Both the position numbers and the translations under genes were made by a program. From Kiritimatiellia bacterium (lineage in GTDB: Bacteria > Verrucomicrobiota > Kiritimatiellia > RFP12 > UBA1067): a DNA stretch of 9,513 nt. The stretch lies in assembly GCA_017405115.1 (NCBI GenBank), contig JAFRBA010000053.1, positions 1-9,513 on the forward strand, written 5' to 3'. The notes under the pieces were generated by a model, which did not search any database, was not told the DNA's origin, and saw nothing but the letters and a program-made list of their open reading frames with translations. The stretch's first letter is position 1. Each line of letters starts with the position of its first letter. This document shows positions 1 through 6,090 of this stretch, piece by piece.

Positions 1-1784
1 GCCGGCGTGGACGCGGCGGGCGCGGACGCGCGGTAGTCCCTGTAGGACTCGACCCATTCCGCGCAGCTCCTGTCGCGCGCGGTCAGCGCCCTGTAGGCGC
101 GGTATGCGTTCATCATGTCCGCGGCAAGGGGGTTGACTATTCCGGCGGAGAGCCCGTTCGCCATCGCCATCGTGTAAAACGCGGCGTTGAGGAGCGGACG
201 CGCCGGAAGCCCGAACGAGATGTTCGACACGCCGAGGCACGTGCGGCAGCCAAGCTCGGCGCGGACCCTGCGCATAGACTCGAGAATGACGTTCGCGCTC
301 TCCGCCTCGGCGCTCACGGCGAGGCAAAGCACGTCTACCACGAAGTCCGACGACGAGAGGCCTAGCGCGGCGCCGCGCTCGAGGATGCGCCGCGCTATGG
401 CGACGCGCCCCTCCGCAGTCGGGGGGATGCCCTTCTCGTCGAGCGTGAGCGCCACCACTGCTCCGCCGTACTTAGCCACCAGCGGCAGCACGGAGGACAT
501 CGACTCCTCCTTGCCGTTCACTGAATTCACGAGAGGCTTCCCGTTGTAGTGGCGCATCGCGCGTTCAAGGGCCGCAGTGTCGGATGTGTCGATCTGAAGC
601 GGGAGGTCAGTCACGCCCTGCACGGCCTGAACCGTGGCGTCCAGGACGGCCGGCTCGTCCAGGCCGGGAACGCCTACGTTCACGTCGAGGACGTGTGCGC
701 CCGCCTCGGCCTGCGAGACGGCCTCGCGCAGGACGTACGCCACGTCCCCCTCTTCCAGCGCAGCGCGGAGCTTCTTCTTGCCGGTCGGGTTTATGCGCTC
801 TCCGATTATGATGGTGTCGTCGAACGGTATCTCGACTGCGCGCGAACCGGATGTCACGACGCAGGCGCCGCCGCCCCTTGCGGCTTTTCCGGCCTTCCCC
901 TCCAACGCCGCGCGGACGGCGGCACTGTGCGCGGGCGTGGTGCCGCAGCACCCGCCGGCCACCGACGCGCCCGCGTCGACGAGCTCGGCGACGTCGCGAG
1001 CGAACTCCTCAGGGCCGACGGTGAACACGGTCCTGTCTCCGACCATCTTCGGAAGCCCCGCGTTCGGCTTTACGGCGACAGGCAGCGACGTGCAGGCACG
1101 AAGGCGCCTGACGAACTCCAGCATGCGGTCCGGGCCGAAGCCGCAGTTGAGGCCAACGACGTCCGCATGAAGCCCTTCAAGGATGACGGCCACGCATTCG
1201 ACGCTCGCCCCGGTCAGGAGCTTCCCGTCGTCGCCGAGTGCAACAGTCGCGATGACAGGGAGTCTGCAGTTCTCCTTGGCGGCGAGGACTGCCGCCTTGA
1301 GCTCGTAGGCGTCGCCCATCGTCTCCACGGCAACGAAGTCGGCGCCTGCGGCGGCGCCGAGGCGAACCTGCTCCGCGAAGGCGTCGTAGGCGGCGTCGAA
1401 CTCGAAGTCTCCGGCCGGCTTGAGCAAGCGCCCCGTGGGCCCGACGTCGAGCGCGACGAAGCGGCGGCCACCGGCCTGCGCGGCGGCGTCCTTCGCGATG
1501 GCCACGCCTGCGGCGACTACGTCGGCGAGCGGCGCGTCGCCGTGGTACTTGGCCGGGTTCGCCCCGAAGGTGTTGGCGTAGACGGCGTCGGCGCCTGCGG
1601 CAAAGTACGCCTCGTGCACGGCGCGGACGTCGTCTGGGCGAGTAAGGTTCCAGAGCTCCGGGACCTCTCCTGGCTTCAGCCCGCGGGACTGAAGCTGCGT
1701 GCCCATGGCGCCGTCGAGGATGAAAACCGAGTCTCCGTAAAAGACTCCATTCGTCCCCTTCCTGTTCTCTGCCTTAGTCTTCAC
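1..1784 (-). CDS. metH: Cobalamin-dependent methionine synthase, N-terminal half (partial, runs off left edge)
   Basis: Transfers a methyl group from 5-methyltetrahydrofolate through cobalamin to homocysteine, making methionine in the cytoplasm. I translated the frame by hand; it is open for 594 codons to the window edge. Counting from GTG 1784, residues about 20-300 are the homocysteine methyltransferase barrel: ILDGAMGTQLQ near residue 22, and the zinc ligands Cys214 (LNCG) and Cys279-Cys280 (GGCCGTTP). The Cys spacing matches the MetH family. Residues about 325-575 are the pterin-binding barrel: IGERINPTG from 327, DVNVG near 367, then DTSD and NSVNGKEE. An Ala/Pro-rich stretch (RASAPAASTPA) at the edge looks like the linker to the cobalamin domains, which would lie outside. 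The start is uncertain. GTG 1784 is the only usable in-frame start after an upstream TGA, but it has no Shine-Dalgarno. ATG 1750 has an excellent one (AGGAAGGGG, 4-nt spacing) and is one base out of frame. I saw no cobalamin or SAM riboswitch upstream. Confidence 0.93.
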   Translation of the reverse strand, partial: MKTKAENRKGTNGVFYGDSVFILDGAMGTQLQSRGLKPGEVPELWNLTRPDDVRAVHEAYFAAGADAVYANTFGANPAKYHGDAPLADVVAAGVAIAKDAAAQAGGRRFVALDVGPTGRLLKPAGDFEFDAAYDAFAEQVRLGAAAGADFVAVETMGDAYELKAAVLAAKENCRLPVIATVALGDDGKLLTGASVECVAVILEGLHADVVGLNCGFGPDRMLEFVRRLRACTSLPVAVKPNAGLPKMVGDRTVFTVGPEEFARDVAELVDAGASVAGGCCGTTPAHSAAVRAALEGKAGKAARGGGACVVTSGSRAVEIPFDDTIIIGERINPTGKKKLRAALEEGDVAYVLREAVSQAEAGAHVLDVNVGVPGLDEPAVLDATVQAVQGVTDLPLQIDTSDTAALERAMRHYNGKPLVNSVNGKEESMSSVLPLVAKYGGAVVALTLDEKGIPPTAEGRVAIARRILERGAALGLSSSDFVVDVLCLAVSAEAESANVILESMRRVRAELGCRTCLGVSNISFGLPARPLLNAAFYTMAMANGLSAGIVNPLAADMMNAYRAYRALTARDRSCAEWVESYRDYRASAPAASTP

Positions 1785-1791
1785 AGCGTGA

Positions 1792-1802
1792 ATTATACCA
1801 TA
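1792..1802 (-). promoter_or_regulatory. Extended -10 promoter of metH
   Basis: The minus strand reads TATGGTATAAT, a perfect -10 hexamer (1792-1797) with an upstream TG extension. I see no convincing -35 box, which extended -10 promoters can lack. Transcription would begin about 7 nt downstream, at roughly 1784-1785. That falls on the putative GTG start of metH, so the mRNA would be leaderless if GTG is used, or have a leader of about 35 nt if translation begins at ATG 1750. The same 11-mer occurs exactly at 3036-3046, in front of the ORF6N gene. Confidence 0.6.
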
Positions 1803-1830
1803 TCACGCCGACTCCTGCCGCCGCGTCATG

Positions 1831-1976
1831 TTGTTTTTGCATACGACATGGGAAACGTGTGGTTGTATTTCCGGTCAGGCGTCGTTCAGCAGTTCGCTAA
1901 ATTGTCTTGTTTACGGTTTTAAATCGGTTCCTTGTTTCTCCCTTGGTTTGTGGAACGTGGATAGTATAGCATAAAT
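1831..1976 (-). repeat. Direct repeat copy A (promoter plus leader), downstream of the ORF6N gene
   Basis: This stretch is a diverged duplicate, roughly 80 percent identical by eye, of 2908-3049. Both copies have the same orientation. They share an exact 32-bp block (1877-1908 here, 2952-2983 in the other copy), the block GGAAACGTGTGG, and a matching -10 promoter at the right end. Copy A begins 7 nt after the ORF6N stop codon and has no ORF6N gene behind it; metH follows instead. It could be the leader of a lost second cassette, or one boundary of an inserted unit. No convincing small ORF lies in it. It fills most of the 198-bp gap between metH and the ORF6N gene. Confidence 0.8.
1963..1973 (-). 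promoter_or_regulatory. Extended -10 promoter-like site inside repeat copy A
   Basis: The minus strand reads TATGCTATACT, a TGn-extended -10 box differing at two positions from the TATGGTATAAT sites at 1792-1802 and 3036-3046. It occupies the same place in repeat A that the ORF6N promoter has in repeat B. It could give a second, upstream transcript into metH with a leader of about 170 nt, or be a decaying relic. Confidence 0.4.
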
Positions 1977-1982
1977 CGGCGG

Positions 1983-2897
1983 TTACGGGATTCGCTGCAT
2001 GATCGACGGGATGAACATGGCGTCCATCTTGGTGATGGCGCAATATTGACGACCCAGGTCTTTCATAGATGCGCCTAAGTGGTAGAGTTCGGTGCCGTCG
2101 AGAATAAGAAACCTATCGTGAAATGAACCAACGGTCTTGATCGTGAGCGTCGGATTCTGTTTGTTGAACTTGGCGACGGCGGTCGGCGAAATGAACTTGG
2201 TGGCCGACTTGTGCGTGGTGGCAATCAACACATCCGCGCCGCCGCATTTTTGCGAAAGGATGTCGAGCGTGACATCGTCGCAATAGTTGTCCACGAGGAC
2301 GATGTCCTTCTTCGCCTTGCGGACCAGCTTCCTCGCAAATGAATATGCGTCGTAATGCTTGCCGTCGAAAAACACCTTCTGCGGCGGGAAATCGCCCCCG
2401 TCCATCGCCTTGAAGATCGTGTCAAAACGCTCCTCGTTGCGCTGCTGGTCGGTTATTTGCCTTCGCTCGTCAGTTTCAACCCTTGCAATAATAGGAGCGA
2501 TGGATGCGAGTGCTTTGCGCATGGCAACGAATGCAGTTGTTATACGAATGCTCGCCTGAATTGCCACGTCGCTTTTCAGCACGCTTGCCAGCATGATTAT
2601 TCCATGTTCCGTGAATGCGGACATGGGAACTGAAGAGTGCTTCATCGTTCGGAACCGGTCGCAATTTGCGACCAGTTCGCTCATTTCGTCAACCGAAAGA
2701 GCGAAGCGAAATGTTGGAGGAAACCTATCAATATTGCGTTTCACCTGCTCATTCAAGCGCTTTGTCGTGACACCATAGATGTCCGCCAGATCTCTGTCAA
2801 ACATCACCTGCACGCCGCGAATCGTAAGAATGCGCGACCTTATGGAATCATCATCCAAAGGCTCCATGACGGAATGTATGGTCTCTTGCTGTTGCAT
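1983..2897 (-). CDS. ORF6N domain protein with PLD-like C-terminal domain
   Basis: A 304-residue protein with two recognisable parts. Residues about 18-105 are an ORF6N domain (KilA-N/Bro-type DNA-binding family common in phages and mobile elements), shown by the run VMFDRDLADIYGVTTKRLNE and then RFPPTFRF and SAFTEHGIIML. A charged, probably helical linker (about 125-165) follows. The C-terminal part (about 180-295) resembles a phospholipase D-like fold: VDNYCDD, and one HKD-like motif H260-x-R262-x4-D267 followed by G275-A-S277. With only one such motif it would need to dimerise to be catalytic. ATG 2897 is preceded by AAGGA at 8-nt spacing and by an extended -10 promoter at 3036-3046. GC content is visibly lower than in neighbouring genes, and the gene is bracketed by direct repeats, both consistent with horizontal arrival. 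Proposed roles of such proteins in phage defence or regulation are unproven here. Confidence 0.9.
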   Translation of the reverse strand: MQQQETIHSVMEPLDDDSIRSRILTIRGVQVMFDRDLADIYGVTTKRLNEQVKRNIDRFPPTFRFALSVDEMSELVANCDRFRTMKHSSVPMSAFTEHGIIMLASVLKSDVAIQASIRITTAFVAMRKALASIAPIIARVETDERRQITDQQRNEERFDTIFKAMDGGDFPPQKVFFDGKHYDAYSFARKLVRKAKKDIVLVDNYCDDVTLDILSQKCGGADVLIATTHKSATKFISPTAVAKFNKQNPTLTIKTVGSFHDRFLILDGTELYHLGASMKDLGRQYCAITKMDAMFIPSIMQRIP

Positions 2898-2907
2898 TTT
2901 CTTTTTC

Positions 2908-3049
2908 CTTGTTGCATACGACGTTGGAAACGTGTGGTAGTATTCCCGGATAGGCGTCGTTCAGCAGTTCGCTAAATTGTCTTTTTTATGGTTTCAGGTC
3001 GATTCCTTTTTCTCCTTTGGTTTGTAGGTGGTGGAATTATACCATAAAT
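2908..3049 (-). repeat. Direct repeat copy B (promoter plus leader) of the ORF6N gene
   Basis: The partner of 1831-1976. It supplies the ORF6N gene with its promoter (3036-3046) and an untranslated leader of about 130 nt. The 32-bp block at 2952-2983 is identical to 1877-1908. Sequence between the blocks has diverged by substitutions and one or two single-base indels, so the duplication is not recent, and the unequal conservation points to the core being the constrained or recognised part. The left end runs up to the Shine-Dalgarno of the ORF6N gene. Confidence 0.8.
3036..3046 (-). promoter_or_regulatory. Extended -10 promoter of the ORF6N gene
   Basis: The minus strand reads TATGGTATAAT: a perfect TATAAT at 3036-3041 with a TG extension. 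No clear -35 hexamer is visible about 17 bp upstream. The transcript would start near 3029 and carry a leader of about 130 nt to ATG 2897. The 11-mer is identical to the metH promoter at 1792-1802. Confidence 0.6.
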
Positions 3050-3163
3050 TCAGGTCGTCTTCCTCGCCGACTTAGCTGGTTTCTCGCTTCCGTCGTATTC
3101 CCTGCGCTCCGATGTCGCCCTGCGGATTGAGGAGTGAAGGCCTGGGATGATTTCGCCGCCCAT
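3050..3163 (-). CDS. Possible 37-residue ORF, probably spurious
   Basis: A short basic frame (starts MGGEIIPGLHSS, ends KSARKTT) between the glycosidase and repeat B. No Shine-Dalgarno precedes ATG 3163, and that ATG lies in the loop of the inverted repeat at 3152-3178. The frame stays open upstream to the TAA of the glycosidase gene, so it could also be decayed coding sequence. I do not recognise a family. It is listed because nothing else accounts for this stretch. Confidence 0.12.
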   Translation of the reverse strand: MGGEIIPGLHSSIRRATSERREYDGSEKPAKSARKTT

Positions 3164-3178
3164 TTTTGCCGCGGCGAA
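3152..3178 (-). terminator. Stem-loop after the glycosidase gene, possible 3' end of the operon
   Basis: A perfect 8-bp inverted repeat, TTCGCCGC (3152-3159) and GCGGCGAA (3171-3178), with an 11-nt loop, lies about 30 nt past the glycosidase stop codon. The stem is GC-rich, but no U-run follows it on the minus strand. It is therefore not a canonical intrinsic terminator; it may stabilise the mRNA end or act with Rho. Confidence 0.3.
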
Positions 3179-3208
3179 TGTAAGACGCCCGGCCTCCACA
3201 CGAACCGA

Positions 3209-6067
3209 TTAGTTCTTGGCGCTTATGCGCAGGCAGACAGGACCGAGAAGCCCGGACTCAAGAAGCGGTTCGTCCGCCGACCACAGTCGGCATGTTGTGA
3301 AGGCATGGTGGCCAGTTGGCGACGGACGCCCCTCCTTCAGCCACTCTGGCCAAGATTTGAGAAGCGGATATCCGCGGCTCTTAAGCCCATTGTCCCATTT
3401 GCAGTCGTCTGGAAGCCGCGCGTCGCCAATGAGCCGGTTCGGCCAATAGTTCGTCACCTTGACTTCAAGATCAACCGTCACGTCGCGCTCCACGGCGTCA
3501 GTGATGTCCATGACGAACGGAGGCTTCCACAGCGCCGGATACGCCTTTCCGTTGACAGTTACTTCAGCTATGTTCTTCACCCGGCCAAGGTCCAGAAACA
3601 CCCTCTCCCGCTGGGGACAGTCCCCATTTCCCTTGGGACAGGCCCCTCCACCCGAGATGGAAAACTTGATTAAATAGCGAGCTGTTCCAGAAAAATAGCG
3701 AATATCGGGATTGTCGCTATTTGTCCATGAGTCAAGTTTCGTATACTTAGCCGCCGCAATGTCATTCGTCGCCATAGGCTCGCGGAATGTCACATTCCAC
3801 GTCCCAACAGCAGGCATCGTTCTGGGGACAGTCCCCTCTTTGGAGGAGCTAGTTTTGGGGACAGTCCCCTCTTTTGAGGAACGAAACACGACGAAGACCG
3901 AATGCGCCGGAGGGCAATCAAGCGTGATTTCTGTGCGGCCATTCCGTACGTTGAACACCGTCTTCGAGGCGGACCCGTCCATGGCGTCCCAAAGCTCCGG
4001 CGTCCTTCCCGCCGTACGGAACGAACAGACGACCTTCTTCTGCTCCTTGTTGGGCACCGCAACGAAATAGACGTCGTCCTCGTCAATGCGGCGATGGATC
4101 CAGCGCACGTCGCAGTCGTCGCACGCGAAGTCAGGCGCACAGCCGAGCCGCTTAAGTGCCGCGGCGACTTCGCCATATTCCACGACTGTCGCGCCAAGCC
4201 GTTCGAGGCGCGCAAGCGCGGCAGACGCCTCTGGACGAAGCTCGCCGCGCGCCGGCGTGCCGACGACACGATAACGCACGCCACCAGGCACTATCACGCA
4301 TCCGTCGTCAACCCTGCATTCCGCCAACGCCGAAGGATGGCAGCGGTCGCCGTCGTAGCCTTCCGGAATCTCGCCGTCCGTTCCGAAGTCCGGCGCCTCT
4401 CCGGAAGTGCATAGCAGAACGTCCGCGACGAAAGTTCCGCTCTGAAGAACGTACTGAGCGCGCGCCATATAGCCGAAGAACTCCTTTGCGCCATGCGCCC
4501 ACCACGTCTGAGTCCGATCGAAATGTCCGCCGTAAGCCGCCATCGTCATGCCGGGACAGCGCGCTGGAGCGGTCCACGGCTGGTGCACGAAGCGGTGGAG
4601 TATCATGCGGTTAACGCCGTCCGCGAAAATGCGGTCGCACTGCACCTTCAGCTCGTACGGCCCCTGAAGCCAGCGTCCGGACTCCTTCGTAGGATATGCA
4701 GTGAACGCCTCGGCGCCGACGATGCGCCTGCCCCATACATGCGCCGACGCGGCGACCGTCTTGCCGTTGCCGAGAGAGCGGTTTCCCCAGCGAGTCTCCA
4801 TAAAGGCGCGATTCGGGTCGCGCGCCAGCGCCGCCAGGTCGCATTCGTTCGTCGGCTGCCAGAACTCCGCCATCGGGATGTCGCAGTAGCGGGCGTAATC
4901 GAGATCGTTGAACGGACCGTTGCCATACGGCTCGCAGGAGAAGAGAAGTCCGTTTTCGCGGCAGCGCTCCTGCAGGCGTCCGGCGTAGTTCTTCACGAAC
5001 TGCTCCGAAATCGTCAGGCGAAAATCCCCAAGGAAGCGCTCGGTCTCCGCTGCGCTGTCGATGGGATACCCAACCAGGATCGGGAGATACTCCTTGATGG
5101 AGTAGCCCATGCGGGAGGCAAACGTCTTCTCGAACCCGCGCGTCCAGTTCTGCCCATGCACCTCGTAGCTGTCGAGCAGTACGTTGTTAAAGGCCCCGTC
5201 CTTGCCCAGTCGCTTCAGCGCCTTGCCGACGTAGGCGTCGAAATGGACGTCGATTGCGTGCGGATCGAGCTTGTCGCACTCCAGTCCAAGACCCGACGCG
5301 GAGGCAGGCCGGTTCTTCTGTCCGTTCGCCATGTAGCCGATGCGCAGGATGGTCCAGGATTCATGGGACGACGGAGCGGTCCATGCAAGGCGTCCGTCGC
5401 TCGTTTCCCCTGTCAGGTCGACGACGTCGTCCTTCGCCACGCACGCGGCAGCCGGCAGATCGCCGTTCGTCAGTCGGCTCGGCTTGACGGGCGCACGCTC
5501 CACGCCGCGCTTTCGGAAGACCTGCCAGTCGAAGTCCGGCCACTTCGCCCGCTCCTTTGGCGTGGGGAACGCGAGCACGGCGATGTCCTCATAGAATCCG
5601 TTCGTCTTCTCCGGAACAGGCAGCACGCCGTCGAACCGCTCGCCGCCCTTCACGCGCACCGCGGTGCCCGTGACATACTTCATCGACAGCGCGGGCGTGA
5701 TCCACGGCCCCGCCGAGCTCGTCCAGCCGCTGCAGTTCGCAAGGCACAGCTCAATGCCGAGCCGCTTCGCCTCCCGGTTCGCGTGGGCCAGGCAGTCGAA
5801 CCAGTCGTCGGACGCGAACGCGACCGGGCCCCTTGGCAGCGCCAGTCCGGCGTCGAATATCTGCGCGCCGCCGATGCCGACGGCGGCCATCGACTCCAGG
5901 TCGGCGGTAATTCCCTCCTTGGTGACGTTGCCGTTCATCCAGTGCCACCAGGTGTGCGGACGTGCCGCCGGAGGGGGCGAACGGAACTCCGCCGGCGAGA
6001 GCCCCTCCGCAGCGGCGACAAGGCACGACAGCGCGACGAGGGCCGCGATATGGCGCTTCATGTTCAT
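3209..6067 (-). CDS. Secreted GH106-like glycoside hydrolase (probable alpha-L-rhamnosidase)
   Basis: About 952 residues, an exported enzyme expected to release terminal rhamnose from pectic or similar polysaccharides. ATG 6067 is chosen over farther upstream starts because it has AAAGGGA at 8-nt spacing, begins a clear signal peptide (MNMKRH, a hydrophobic run from I7, likely cut after A20), and avoids overlap with the preceding gene. ATG 6061 is also possible. The N-terminal motif RPHTWWHWMNGNVTKEGI (36-53), then DLESMAAVGIGGAQIFD, is the hallmark of the GH106 family. Acidic residues in conserved-looking positions are E302 (DSYE), E379 (CEPYG) and E401 (MAEFW); which of them are catalytic is inference. 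A C-terminal beta-sandwich, galactose-binding-like region (about 752-930) includes RYFSGTARY and LDLGRV. Two palindrome-derived insertions (730-751 and about 806-820) flank and interrupt that region. Probably cotranscribed with the two genes upstream of it. The substrate is not provable from sequence. Confidence 0.9.
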   Translation of the reverse strand: MNMKRHIAALVALSCLVAAAEGLSPAEFRSPPPAARPHTWWHWMNGNVTKEGITADLESMAAVGIGGAQIFDAGLALPRGPVAFASDDWFDCLAHANREAKRLGIELCLANCSGWTSSAGPWITPALSMKYVTGTAVRVKGGERFDGVLPVPEKTNGFYEDIAVLAFPTPKERAKWPDFDWQVFRKRGVERAPVKPSRLTNGDLPAAACVAKDDVVDLTGETSDGRLAWTAPSSHESWTILRIGYMANGQKNRPASASGLGLECDKLDPHAIDVHFDAYVGKALKRLGKDGAFNNVLLDSYEVHGQNWTRGFEKTFASRMGYSIKEYLPILVGYPIDSAAETERFLGDFRLTISEQFVKNYAGRLQERCRENGLLFSCEPYGNGPFNDLDYARYCDIPMAEFWQPTNECDLAALARDPNRAFMETRWGNRSLGNGKTVAASAHVWGRRIVGAEAFTAYPTKESGRWLQGPYELKVQCDRIFADGVNRMILHRFVHQPWTAPARCPGMTMAAYGGHFDRTQTWWAHGAKEFFGYMARAQYVLQSGTFVADVLLCTSGEAPDFGTDGEIPEGYDGDRCHPSALAECRVDDGCVIVPGGVRYRVVGTPARGELRPEASAALARLERLGATVVEYGEVAAALKRLGCAPDFACDDCDVRWIHRRIDEDDVYFVAVPNKEQKKVVCSFRTAGRTPELWDAMDGSASKTVFNVRNGRTEITLDCPPAHSVFVVFRSSKEGTVPKTSSSKEGTVPRTMPAVGTWNVTFREPMATNDIAAAKYTKLDSWTNSDNPDIRYFSGTARYLIKFSISGGGACPKGNGDCPQRERVFLDLGRVKNIAEVTVNGKAYPALWKPPFVMDITDAVERDVTVDLEVKVTNYWPNRLIGDARLPDDCKWDNGLKSRGYPLLKSWPEWLKEGRPSPTGHHAFTTCRLWSADEPLLESGLLGPVCLRISAKN
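3613..3646. repeat. REP-like palindrome pair 2, inside the glycosidase gene
   Basis: A perfect palindrome GGGGACAGTCCCC at 3613-3625 is followed by a degenerate copy, TGGGACAGGCCCC, at 3634-3646. Read in the gene they encode a Gly- and Cys-containing loop (GGACPKGNGDCPQRE) at residues about 807-821, between the apparent beta-strands YLIKFSIS and RVFLDLG. The frame relative to the palindrome differs from that of pair 1 (GDCP here, EGTVP there), which points to insertion at DNA level. Confidence 0.75.
3815..3880. repeat. REP-like palindrome pair 1: two tandem 33-bp units inside the glycosidase gene
   Basis: Two 33-bp units each carry the perfect palindrome GGGGACAGTCCCC (3824-3836 and 3857-3869). 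They encode the 11-residue repeats SSKEGTVPKTS and SSKEGTVPRTM (residues 730-740 and 741-751), placed as a linker between the strand VFVVFR and the C-terminal domain starting AVGTWNVTF. The unit length is a multiple of three, so the frame is preserved. Confidence 0.85.
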
Positions 6068-6090
6068 TCCGTCATTCCCTTTCTGCAATG

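Noticed and set aside
549..1922. A 457-codon open frame on the plus strand opposite metH
   Set aside because: Its composition is arginine-, alanine- and valine-rich without any recognisable domain, and the opposite strand encodes clear MetH motifs throughout. It is a mirror artefact of GC-rich codon usage.
1911..1925. Both repeats can be read as Asp-Leu-Lys-Pro-stop with only synonymous differences (1911-1925 and 2986-3000)
   Set aside because: The frames have no start codon upstream and diverge through a one-base indel just before, so a conserved leader peptide is not supported.
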